From Anaerolineae bacterium (GTDB lineage: Bacteria > Chloroflexota > Anaerolineae > UBA1429), in the NCBI GenBank assembly GCA_016928125.1, contig JAFGLK010000448.1, positions 1 through 15,027 on the forward strand: DNA of 15,027 nucleotides, in the 5' to 3' direction. The position numbers were made by a program, and so were the translations under genes. The notes below the pieces were generated by a model. That model saw only the letters and a program-made list of their open reading frames with translations, was not told where the DNA came from and searched no databases. Position 1 is the first letter of the stretch, and the number at the start of each line of letters is the position of its first letter. This document shows, piece by piece, positions 7,401 to 14,562 of this stretch.

Positions 7401-8623
7401 AGCGGCTGCAGCAACTCGGGCAGCAGGTCTGGCTGATCCACGACTGCGGACTCGAGCAGTGGGTGGTGGTGCTCCGCCATGATGCGGCGTCCCTCCGGAC
7501 CCAACAGAGAGGCCACAAACCGCGCTGCCGCCTCGGGCTGGGGCGCGTTGGTGGGGATCGTCAAGCCATAGGCGATCCGCTCGCCCTGGAAGTGCGGCTC
7601 GACCGAGGCGAAACGCCGAAAGTCGAGCTGGACGCGCACCGTCGCAGAGCTGGCAGCGAAAGTCGGATCCCCCAGGTTCAGCGCGCCCGGCAAGTCGACG
7701 AACGAGAGCCCGTGCTGCATCGCCACGCTGGCATATTCAAGGATGTAATCCACATCGCCCGATTCGAGCACTGGGATGAGTTGGATCGAGCTGCCGCGCA
7801 ATACGATCGTGCTGTTGACGCGCGGGTCGAGCAGCTCGGGCACGTGGATCACCATGCCTTCATCCTCGGCCACCGCGCGGATCGGCTGGGCAAAGCGCCC
7901 CATCAGCACATCCTCGAACAGCGTCTTGCGCCCATACAGCGGCTCGGCGAGCTGCAGAATCATCAGCTGCCGATAGCCCAGCGCGTCAAAGCGCGGATCC
8001 GAGAGGCCGATGCGCATCCCCGGGCGCGAGATGATCTCGACCCAGTTCTCCGTCGCAATCTTGGACGCGCCGGGCCTCTCGGGGTGGTAGGCCAACACCA
8101 CGCGATTGGTCGCAAAGCGCACATTCCACTCGGCGTAGGGCTGGCTCGTGTTGGGGTCCACGGTCCCGTACATCAGCTGTGAGAGAAGCGCATGGTCAGC
8201 CGAGGCCACCACGTCGATCTTCTCGTGGATATCGGTCACATGGCGGATCACCTGGATCGAGCCGTGGGCCTCCATCTCCATGTCGAGATCCGGGTTGGCG
8301 GCCTCAAAGGAGTCCTCCAAGGCGGCGAACGGGATCATCAGGCTGCCCGCGCAAAAGACGCGCACCGGCACCACAACCATAGGCGTGGCGCTGGGCTCGG
8401 GTGTCGCGCTAGGCCGAGCCGTTGCCGCGGGCTGTGGCTGCACCGTCGGGCTAGCCGACGCGACAGCTGACGGCACGGACGACCTCTCCAGCGTCGGGAT
8501 CGGCGTGGCGGTCGTCCCCGCGGCTACGTTGCGCGCGTCTGCGCACGCAGACAGCGTCAAGACGCCCAGGCATAGGATGGCGCCGCAAAGCCATGCGGAC
8601 GAGTGTGGCAGGCGAAAACGCAT
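7385..8623 (-). CDS. wtpA: Tungstate/molybdate-binding lipoprotein (WtpA-like)
   Basis: A 412-residue lipoprotein: signal with lipobox LSA-Cys27, a Thr/Pro/Ser/Ala linker (about 31-83), then a periplasmic-binding-protein domain. The start of the domain, VRVFCAGSLMIPFAALEDSF (88-106), and HGSIQVIRHVTDIHEKIDVVASADHAL (120-146) are typical of the WtpA/ModA family. So are YAEWNVRFATNRVVLAY (163-179), NWVEIISRP and LSDPRFDALGYR (207-218). Asp213 and Glu296 (in DYILEYASVA) occupy the places where archaeal WtpA proteins give carboxylates to a six-coordinate oxyanion. This assignment is from memory of the family and is not proven here. The long linker makes it longer than the usual 330-350 residues. 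Start at 8623 has GGGG seven bases upstream. It precedes and overlaps wtpB. The substrate could be tungstate, molybdate or both. Confidence 0.88.
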   Translation of the reverse strand: MRFRLPHSSAWLCGAILCLGVLTLSACADARNVAAGTTATPIPTLERSSVPSAVASASPTVQPQPAATARPSATPEPSATPMVVVPVRVFCAGSLMIPFAALEDSFEAANPDLDMEMEAHGSIQVIRHVTDIHEKIDVVASADHALLSQLMYGTVDPNTSQPYAEWNVRFATNRVVLAYHPERPGASKIATENWVEIISRPGMRIGLSDPRFDALGYRQLMILQLAEPLYGRKTLFEDVLMGRFAQPIRAVAEDEGMVIHVPELLDPRVNSTIVLRGSSIQLIPVLESGDVDYILEYASVAMQHGLSFVDLPGALNLGDPTFAASSATVRVQLDFRRFASVEPHFQGERIAYGLTIPTNAPQPEAAARFVASLLGPEGRRIMAEHHHPLLESAVVDQPDLLPELLQPLCVAG

Positions 8624-8663
8624 GCAGGTTCCCCACCTTTCAGGTCTCTGGTCGCGATGGACG

Positions 8664-8695
8664 GGCAGGGGACAGGGCGCGCCCTGTCCCCTGCC
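8664..8695. repeat. Perfect 32-bp palindrome upstream of wtpA
   Basis: Sixteen-base arms, starting GGCAGGGGACAGGG, are exactly self-complementary with no spacer. As RNA this gives about 14 GC-rich base pairs with a GCGC loop. It sits 8 bp after the stop of the molybdopterin-domain gene and 40 bp before the wtpA start, all on the minus strand. It lacks a U-tract in either direction. It could be a transcript-end/stability hairpin that separates expression of the two genes, or a dimeric regulator site. Confidence 0.6.
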
Positions 8696-8703
8696 GCACG
8701 CCG

Positions 8704-10291
8704 CTATTCGCGCTTGAGCTCGATCAGGCGCACATCCTTGACCCAGAAGCCGGCCTCCATGCCCGACATCAGCAGGCTGTAGACGTCCCCCTCGATCGTC
8801 ACGATGCAGTCCTCGCAGGCCTGCACCACATCCCAGGGCAGTTCGGCAGAATAGCCGTCGCCCGCGGTGAACACCACGCGCGCCACGTCGGTCGGCTGCG
8901 TGACCTGGAGCACAGCCTTTAGTCGCACGCCCTCCTCATCAATCGCGCCCTTCTTCGGGGGCTCCACCGTCACCTGCTCCACGCCAAGCTGGTTCAGCGC
9001 CGCGGCGTCAAACGCGGTGGGCTTGGCCGCCGCACCATACACGTGCAAGGCCCCTGCCTTCACCTCGGGCGCCGTCGCCTCTGGTGCCGGATAGGCGTCG
9101 GCGCCTACCGTCGGAGCAGGCGCCTCCGTCGCTTCCTCGACGCTCACGCCCTCCGTATGTAACACGATCTGGGCCACCTGGCCCACCATCTCGTTCTTCT
9201 GCAAGCCCGACCCCGCCAGGCGCAGCGGGAAATGCTTCTCGCCCAGCGGCACGCCGTTCATGAGATGGGCGACCAGGATGTTGCGGTTCTGCACCAGCCG
9301 CTTGACCTCGAACGAGACCTTGTAGCCATCGGCCGCCACCACATCCACCGAGTAGTTCTGGTCGGCCAGCGCATAGTTGAAGGCGTCTCCCTCATGCCGG
9401 TTGTCGTCATCCACCCGCCCCACCAGATAGTAGAGCGGGATGCCCGACCACACCTGGGCATCGGCGTCCGTCCACTCCGTCAGGTGGCAGTTGGGCGAGG
9501 CCCCAGACTCGAACGTGTTACGGTCCATGTCCTCCACCGTGACGCCCTCCAGATGCAGGGTCCACTCGGCCACGGCGGGCTTGATGACGATCTGGCGCAC
9601 CCACTTGACCGACCAGTGGCCATCCGTCACCTGGTCGGGCTTGGGCGTCAAGATCGCCAGCCGCAGGGTGCCTTCCTCCTCCTCGGGGATTCCCTGGCCC
9701 TCGCGCTCATAGGCCACTACAACGGTGAGCGGCTCGTCGCGATCGATCTCTTCCCCCGTGGCGGGAACAAAGGCGGTAAAGCTGCCGTTGACGAGCTGAT
9801 CATACGAGAAGGTGATGGCATGCATAGCCATCTTTGGCCACCGCCTGGATCGCCGTATTGACATCGCAGCCACCCACCAGGTCGCACAGATCCAGCAGGC
9901 TGATGCCCTTGAACATGGCGGGCGGGGTGATCTTGCCGGTGGAGCTCTTGATGCCGCCATACCCCTCGGTGACCGGCAGCTTCTTCAGTTCCGACACGGG
10001 CAGGCTCTCACTGGTGGAGGGGCCCACCACCGCCAGCACCGAGCCTGGCGCGGGCGTGGGGGTCACAGCCGGGGTGGACGTTGCGGGCATGGGCGTGGCC
10101 GTCACCACCACCACCACCTGAACGATGGGCGTTTGGGTGGGCGACCCTGGCGTGGGCGTGACCGGCGCAAGGGTGGCGGTGACGACCACCACCTTCACCT
10201 CAGGGACTGCCGTGGGCACGGCCGCCGCCCGGCAGGCGGTCAGGATCAGCAGTACGATCAGGATGCAAAGGGCGCGTAGAGTCTTGAGCAT
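8704..10291 (-). pseudogene. Lipoprotein with sulfite-oxidase-type molybdopterin-fold domains, frame broken by a 4-bp duplication
   Basis: The ATG at 10291 has GGAGG five bases upstream. It starts a lipoprotein: hydrophobic signal, lipobox LTA-Cys20, and a linker with repeated VVVVTAT/TPTP motifs. An Oxidored_molyb-like domain follows (GSVLAVVG..., FKGISLLDLCDLVGG). In this frame translation ends at 9800 after 163 residues (…GYACHHLLV). The rest of the domain continues in another frame from about 9825 to 8704 (HAITFSYDQLVNG... to ...VKDVRLIELKRE). The break coincides with a tandem GCATGCAT (9818-9825). Removing one GCAT gives DGYAITFSYDQL and one open frame of 528 codons. The restored protein has about three related domains (near 80-195, 205-350 and 380-525), each with the 'GY...(V/I)...L' strand pattern of this fold. 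It has no obvious catalytic Cys pattern that I trust. Role could be binding of a pterin cofactor or a structural role at the membrane. An ATG-GCT-ATG at 9831-9825 could restart the downstream part without a signal. Sequencing error is possible. Confidence 0.75.
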
Positions 10292-10322
10292 AAGGGCCTC
10301 CACTCTGACGGCTGCTTCGGTC

Positions 10323-10452
10323 GCGCGCCGCCTGGCGCGCACACACAAAAAAGCCGACGCTTCCCGCGGAAAGGGAACACGCCAGCCAACAGAAGCCGTC
10401 GTCGGTCACCTCCTTTCCAAGCACGGGGGGCGCGCCCGTTTCCAGGCGCACC
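10323..10452 (-). promoter_or_regulatory. Structured 5' leader (three hairpins) of the molybdopterin-domain lipoprotein
   Basis: On the minus strand, in transcription order: hairpin 1, GGTGCGCC with GGCGCGCC (plus 10452-10429, 8 bp with one G-U, loop 8). Then a perfect 11-base complement of the 16S 3' end, AAAGGAGGTGA (plus 10416-10406), with no start codon at a usable distance. Then a stem with U6 (plus 10405-10347). Then hairpin 3, GCGCGCC with GGCGCGC around a 4-base loop (plus 10340-10323). The gene starts about 32 bases later with its own GGAGG. The arrangement fits a transcription attenuator or riboswitch-like leader. I could not match it to the known molybdenum-cofactor motif by eye. 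Confidence 0.45.
10347..10405 (-). terminator. Intrinsic-terminator-like stem with U6 inside the leader
   Basis: Minus strand CCGACG (plus 10405-10400) pairs with CGTCGG (plus 10359-10354), and CTTC (10395-10392) with GAAG (10363-10360), followed after one C by TTTTTT (plus 10352-10347). A second hairpin, TTCCC with GGGAA (plus 10377-10373 and 10365-10361), uses the same bases as the GAAG arm, so the two folds exclude each other. That is the logic of an attenuator. It lies about 56 bases before the lipoprotein start. Confidence 0.5.
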
Positions 10453-10570
10453 GTTAGACCGCCAAGTCAGCGATCAGCGGCCACCACACCATACTGGCGG
10501 CTCGCCCCGGTAGGCAGGGGGGTTCGGAGAGTGCGCGAACTCGCACGATTCGGTTCTCGGACTGCGGCGG

Positions 10571-10596
10571 ATTCTAGACCCGAATGCCGGTGTCAA
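10571..10596 (-). promoter_or_regulatory. Weak candidate promoter for the leader transcript
   Basis: On the minus strand a perfect TTGACA (plus 10591-10596) is followed by TAGAAT (plus 10571-10576). The spacer is only 14 bp, shorter than the usual 16-18, so the pair may not work together. The location, about 115 bp before the first leader hairpin, is suitable. Confidence 0.25.
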
Positions 10597-10717
10597 GTAC
10601 AACCCGGCCAAGAGCCAGGGCTCGTCACCAGCGTCCTCGATGAACGTCATACTGTATATCGGCATCCTCGCTGAACTGCATCTTTTCGTGCCTGGCGCAC
10701 CCAGGCAGGAGGCCCTC

Positions 10718-11956
10718 ATGCTCGAGCGCTTTCGACACAACAGGCTACGCGTGCTTCTGGTGCTTGCGATCGCCCTTCTGCTCGCCGTGGTCTCGGCGCC
10801 GCCACCCACGGCCGCCGACCCTGGCATCTGGGCCATCCGCGAACTCAGCCCGTTGGCCTATGGGCGCGCGCTGGCGTTGGATGTGGCCAACCGGCCGCAT
10901 GTGGCCTACGCGGCCTGGCACAGCGTCCACTATGCGTATGAGGACGCCCAGGGCTGGCACGATGAGACCATCGTCTCTCAGTCCTGGTACGATTTTGGCG
11001 GCGCGACTCTCGCCCTGGATGCATTTGAGAGGCCGCACGTGGCCTACAGCCTGTGGTATCCCAGCGCCGCCCACCCCGATCCTGACCCACCCGGAACGCC
11101 CCGAGGCAGCCTGGCCTGGGCCGAGTGGGACGGCGCCGCCTGGCAGATAGCGGACGTCGACGCCGCCGAAGGCGTCCGGTACGACCTGGGCGCCATCGCC
11201 CTTGCGCCCAACGGAACGCGTCACATCGTCTTCACCACCGTGGATGCCGAGTCCACCTCGTCCGTCTGGTACGGGCGCCAGGAGGGGATCGACCCCTGGG
11301 AGCTGACACTCCTCGCCCAAGCGGGCCTGGGCACCTGGGGTGCGGGCGCCGCCGACCTGATCCTGGATGCGGCAGACCGTCCGGTCCTCAGCTATCGGGG
11401 CCACGACATGGACGGCCCCTTCATCGGCGTGGTGACGCCCGATCCCGCGCCGCTGCCCAACACGGCGCCCCGCGTCGCCTGGGACACTCTGCTGCGTGTC
11501 GACGGCGACCAGGCCCATCGCACGGCGCTGGCCCTGGGGCCCGACGGCGCATTGCACCTGCTCTACGCTGCCGCGGTGCGCCAGGAACAGGCCCTGGTCA
11601 CTACGCTCGAACACTACTGGCAGGATGGAGGCGGCTGGGAGCACGAGGTGGTGCGCGAGGGCGCCTTTGACGCCGACCTCGCTTTTGATGAGGCCGGCGA
11701 GCTCCATGCTGTTTGGGTTGTGGGGGATCTCGACCAAGGCTATGGCATCCTCACCTATGCCCAGCGCGTGGGGGGAGACTGGCAGATCGAGCCCGTCAGC
11801 GCCAACGCCACGGGACCCTACCTGGCGCTGGACGGGCTCGGGGGGCCGCACATCGTCCATGATGTAGGCGCTGTGCTCCGTTACGCCCGGCGGCCCGAGC
11901 AGCCCACCACGCCCACGCTCACACCACGGCTCTGGCTGCCCCTGGTCTGGCGGTAG
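10718..11956 (+). CDS. Secreted seven-repeat beta-propeller-like protein with C-terminal LPLV tail
   Basis: 412 residues from the ATG at 10718, which has GGAGG five bases upstream. The frame is open from 10640, but that start lacks a ribosome binding site. A small hairpin (GCCTGG/CCAGGC, 10690-10706) ends just before the ribosome binding site and might influence translation. Residues 1-32 form a signal peptide (basic start, hydrophobic core, AAD cleavage region). Seven repeats begin near residues 51, 97, 159, 213, 270, 320 and 368 with the pattern 'LALD-x-x-x-RPHVAY', followed by an aromatic strand such as HYAYED or LTYAQR and a Gly/Trp turn. This is what a seven-bladed propeller would show. 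After a Thr/Pro linker the protein ends RLWLPLVWR, a short hydrophobic motif flanked by Arg like that of many Chloroflexota exported proteins. Function unknown; ligand binding or adhesion outside the cell is plausible. It is divergent from the leader region. Confidence 0.75.
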   Translation: MLERFRHNRLRVLLVLAIALLLAVVSAPPPTAADPGIWAIRELSPLAYGRALALDVANRPHVAYAAWHSVHYAYEDAQGWHDETIVSQSWYDFGGATLALDAFERPHVAYSLWYPSAAHPDPDPPGTPRGSLAWAEWDGAAWQIADVDAAEGVRYDLGAIALAPNGTRHIVFTTVDAESTSSVWYGRQEGIDPWELTLLAQAGLGTWGAGAADLILDAADRPVLSYRGHDMDGPFIGVVTPDPAPLPNTAPRVAWDTLLRVDGDQAHRTALALGPDGALHLLYAAAVRQEQALVTTLEHYWQDGGGWEHEVVREGAFDADLAFDEAGELHAVWVVGDLDQGYGILTYAQRVGGDWQIEPVSANATGPYLALDGLGGPHIVHDVGAVLRYARRPEQPTTPTLTPRLWLPLVWR

Positions 11957-12045
11957 GGTCTCTCTGGCTCGCCATGGCGCTTCTACCTGGGCCACGGCGG
12001 CCCGGCTTCTTGGCCCGCCGTCGTGAAGCATCCTGGCCAGAGACC
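11957..12045 (+). terminator. Nested stem-loop after the propeller gene
   Basis: Directly after the stop, GGTCTCTCTGGC (11957-11968) can pair with GCCAGAGACC (12036-12045) apart from a CT bulge. Inside lies a second imperfect GC-rich stem (11993-12002 with 12012-12025). There is no T-tract, so it may be a Rho-dependent or stability structure rather than an intrinsic terminator. The remaining bases to 12118 show nothing recognisable. Confidence 0.35.
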
Positions 12046-12118
12046 GATAGTCCGCCACAGGGCCGGAGTCACAGGTAGGCCGACGCAGGTCCTACCAAAG
12101 CGCACGCGGTTGGGCCAT

Positions 12119-12147
12119 TGGACAGTATGTCGGTTGGCATGCATAAT
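12119..12147 (+). promoter_or_regulatory. Promoter of the glycosyltransferase-like membrane protein
   Basis: TGGACA (12119-12124, five of six consensus bases) and CATAAT (12142-12147, five of six) are separated by exactly 17 bp. Transcription would start near 12154, leaving a leader of about 227 bases before the chosen ATG at 12381. Nothing recognisable is seen in that leader (12154-12380), although it is open in frame with the gene from 12198. Confidence 0.55.
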
Positions 12148-12380
12148 GCCCGCACGGCAGAGCGGGCGAGCCCCTACTGACAGGCGGGTCAGGCCTTGTG
12201 CTGCGGCGACGCGCTCACCAAGATCACTCTGGCGAGCCCGACACCGGAGAAGCACAGCGACCCACTGCTCAGGCGCGCGCCCTGCGGCTCGCCGCTGGCT
12301 TCATGGTTCGAACTTGTTCCGTGTCCGCAGCACTCATCAACCCGACTCCCAAAGCACGCAATCTGAGAAGGGGCTCGGCT

Positions 12381-13922
12381 ATGAGACCAAAACCTCCCGT
12401 GTTGAGCAGGATTTCGCCCGATGTCTCTCTATACGATATGCCTTCGTGGCTGTGGATCTGCCTGCTGCCAGCTTTCATCGTCAGAATCTGCATCGCCTGG
12501 GCCCCTATGAACCTAAGTTTTGCTCTTTCTGTTCCGGATGACGCCTACTACTACTTCAAGATCGCCCAAAACGTCAGTCTCGGGCACGGCATCACGTTTG
12601 ATGGTCTGGCCCCGACTAACGGTTTCCACCCCTTGTGGATGACACTCATTGCGCCCATATGGTGGGCGGCCGAGCAGCACGACAGCGAGCTTCCAGTGCA
12701 CTTGGCCCTGACCTTGGGAGCGTTACTAGATCTCTGCACCATCATCGGTATCTGGGGCCTCGCACGCATGCTGATCCCGCGCCGTCTCGTCTGCAGCCTG
12801 GTAGTGCTGGCCTACGCGTGGAATCCCTACAATGCTGCCGCATCTGTCAACGGCCTTGAGACTTCTGTCGGGTCGGCGCTCTTCGTCTGGTCACTACTGA
12901 CTTGGGCGCACATGCGACTCGCACCCGAGCCGCATCAAGCTGATTGGCTCGTACTAGGCGTGCTTTGGTCCACCTTGTTGATGGCACGGACGGATTACCT
13001 TGTCATCATCGCTCCCTGCGCGCTTGACCTGGCTTGGCGGTTTCGCTACTTCTGGAAGAGGGCCTGGCCCGTCACTATTGGGGCCGTCGTCCTGCTGCCC
13101 TGGTTAGCCTGGAACCTTCTCACTTTCGGCTCTGTGACCCAAGTCAGCGGGAACGCGTATCCCTACTATCTGCACGCTCTCTGGCAAGCGCAGAGCCATA
13201 CCCTCACGGAGTGGCTCACACACGAGGTGCGTCTGGGCTACGGCATCCTTGCGAATCTGGCGCGTCTATCCGGTTTCGGCAAAGGGATCGTGCCCCTCGC
13301 CTTTGCTATCGCCTGGCTGGTCTCAGCCGCGGCTCTTGATAGACGGCGCAGCGATGACTGGACGCAAAGACGATGGCTGCTGCTATCAGGCCTCCTGTGG
13401 CCCACAGTTGGATCAGTGTCTCTGTTGTTCTTTCACGGCCTGGTTCGCTGGATGTATATTCCTTGGTACTTCGTGCCAACCAGCATCTTGCTCACGCTGT
13501 GGTTTGGGGCCCTCCTGAACCGATTGGCCAGCCAGCACATCTCTTGGGCTGTAATCCTGGCCGGCGTCTACCTCGGGTTCCAAATCCAGCACGCCGTCTC
13601 TCTCTGGAGCCAGGGCGGAATGTGGGCCTCCGCCCGGCAGGCTATCGAGAGACAGACGCCTCGATACCTGGCCTTGTGTGAACGCTACGACACGCTCGGC
13701 ATCACCGATTCGGGCTACGCCGGGTATTACCTGCCCTGTAGGGTGGTGAACCTGGACGGCGTCGTCAATAACGATGCCTTTGCGGCCATCGTGCGAGGCG
13801 AATTCAAGCAGTATCTTGACCGGTCAGGGATCGACTATGTGGCACTGAACGACATCGTGCGAAACCTTGTCGAGATGCGCGAGGGGCCCATACCAGAGAC
13901 AGCGCCGTTCGCGCCGCGGTAG
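12381..13922 (+). CDS. Polytopic GT-C (GT39/ArnT-like) glycosyltransferase-like membrane protein
   Basis: 513 residues with about ten or eleven hydrophobic segments (from 24-41 to 386-405) and a soluble C-terminal part. The first extracytoplasmic loop has VPDDAYYYFKIAQNVSLGHG (51-70) followed by FDGLAPTNGFHPLW (73-86). The paired acids (Asp53, Asp54) after the first membrane helix are the catalytic/metal site expected in GT-C enzymes, which move sugars from polyprenyl-phosphate carriers to acceptors outside the membrane. A Gly-Leu-Glu in NGLETSVG (157-164) and the soluble block ITDSGYAGYYLPCRVVNLDGVVNNDAF (441-467) recur in related uncharacterised proteins. Donor and acceptor cannot be told. 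The start at 12381 has AAGGGG seven bases upstream; starts at 12198 or 12303 lack a good site and would add a non-membrane, low-complexity leader. GC use is slightly lower than in neighbouring genes. It converges on the HEPN gene. Confidence 0.75.
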   Translation: MRPKPPVLSRISPDVSLYDMPSWLWICLLPAFIVRICIAWAPMNLSFALSVPDDAYYYFKIAQNVSLGHGITFDGLAPTNGFHPLWMTLIAPIWWAAEQHDSELPVHLALTLGALLDLCTIIGIWGLARMLIPRRLVCSLVVLAYAWNPYNAAASVNGLETSVGSALFVWSLLTWAHMRLAPEPHQADWLVLGVLWSTLLMARTDYLVIIAPCALDLAWRFRYFWKRAWPVTIGAVVLLPWLAWNLLTFGSVTQVSGNAYPYYLHALWQAQSHTLTEWLTHEVRLGYGILANLARLSGFGKGIVPLAFAIAWLVSAAALDRRRSDDWTQRRWLLLSGLLWPTVGSVSLLFFHGLVRWMYIPWYFVPTSILLTLWFGALLNRLASQHISWAVILAGVYLGFQIQHAVSLWSQGGMWASARQAIERQTPRYLALCERYDTLGITDSGYAGYYLPCRVVNLDGVVNNDAFAAIVRGEFKQYLDRSGIDYVALNDIVRNLVEMREGPIPETAPFAPR

Positions 13923-14121
13923 AGGGCCGGCCCTGGGCGGTGTTTGCGGTGGAGGAGATCCGCGTCAATGTGGATGTGGAGACGTACATCCGAGCCAAGG
14001 GGCCGTGAGCGAAGGCTGATGAGTGGCGTTGCCCCCTCGTGCAGGCCCTCGCAGACATGCGCGAACACCAAGATGGGCAACAACCGGCAGGACGGCATGT
14101 TGCAGGATGGGACCCGATCTG

Positions 14122-14562
14122 CTATGAGAGCAACTCGGGGTTCTCCGCCTGAAGCCAGGCCATCACCAAGGACCTGATGTGGGTGGCTAGGGTCACCATC
14201 TCCTCAGCCTCGCCGGAGGAGGCCAGCCCGGCGTGTTCGTAGGCCCCTCGATTCCGTTTCCGGCGGAACTGGTCCAACTGCTGCACAAGGGCACGATCGG
14301 CGGCGATGGTATGTGCCAGACTCTGCAGCACGCGGTAGTGATAGGCTTCGCGAGCCGCACGATACCCTGACGCCGCCAAGGCCGCAACAGCCAATTGCAG
14401 CGCCGCATTGTAGGCGATGCTCAGGCGCCAATCCGGATGGAGGCCGGGGGTACGGCACGCCTCGAGATCGCGATCCGCCAATGCCAGCAGATCAGCGATC
14501 TCGCGCTTGCTGGTCTGGTGTCTGGTCAGCCACCCATTGGCCAACCAGTCGGTCAAGCTCAT
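14122..14562 (-). CDS. HEPN-domain protein, probable toxin partner of the nucleotidyltransferase
   Basis: A 146-residue, mostly helical protein. It starts MSLTDWLANGWLTRHQTSKREIADLLALADRDL, the usual beginning of HEPN proteins paired with nucleotidyltransferases, and carries YNAALQLAVAAL (51-62). The HEPN RNase motif R-x4-H is present as Arg105-GAYE-His110 in the last third. Unlike HepT-type toxins I see no Tyr two residues after the His (H-A-G), so modification by AMP on that Tyr is not predicted. HEPN proteins act as ribonucleases and are often silenced by a cognate MNT protein (type VII toxin-antitoxin). The ATG at 14562 has GGAGA five bases upstream and lies inside the upstream gene, overlapping it by 71 bp in another frame, which implies coupled translation. 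Alternative: a non-toxic partner in nucleotide sensing. Confidence 0.8.
   Translation of the reverse strand: MSLTDWLANGWLTRHQTSKREIADLLALADRDLEACRTPGLHPDWRLSIAYNAALQLAVAALAASGYRAAREAYHYRVLQSLAHTIAADRALVQQLDQFRRKRNRGAYEHAGLASSGEAEEMVTLATHIRSLVMAWLQAENPELLS

Noticed and set aside
6564..7436. Long rightward frame (290 codons) rich in Gln, His and Arg
   Set aside because: Exact antisense of the clear WtpB permease; composition is typical of a shadow frame of a GC-rich membrane gene, with no ribosome site.
9832..9960. N-terminal part (start at 9960) of the downstream frame of the broken lipoprotein
   Set aside because: Its Arg/Pro/Ser/Trp-rich peptide is the out-of-frame reading of the upstream molybdopterin-fold segment, not a genuine N-terminus.
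10200..10451. 83-codon leftward frame across the leader, including a possible leader peptide from GTG 10409
   Set aside because: The strong anti-Shine-Dalgarno complement overlaps the GTG instead of preceding it, and the frame passes through hairpins into the lipoprotein start; better explained as RNA structure.
10745..12058. Leftward frame of 437 codons
   Set aside because: Antisense of the propeller gene, which has a signal peptide, regular repeats and a ribosome site; the antisense product has no domain pattern.
12198..12380. Earlier starts of the glycosyltransferase-like gene
   Set aside because: No ribosome site at 12198 or 12303; the extension is polar and precedes the true first membrane helix, whereas 12381 has AAGGGG at good spacing.
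14009..14121. Short rightward frame beginning at the ATG near 14057 and ending near 14151
   Set aside because: About 30 codons, no ribosome site, overlaps the HEPN gene end; no recognisable protein pattern.
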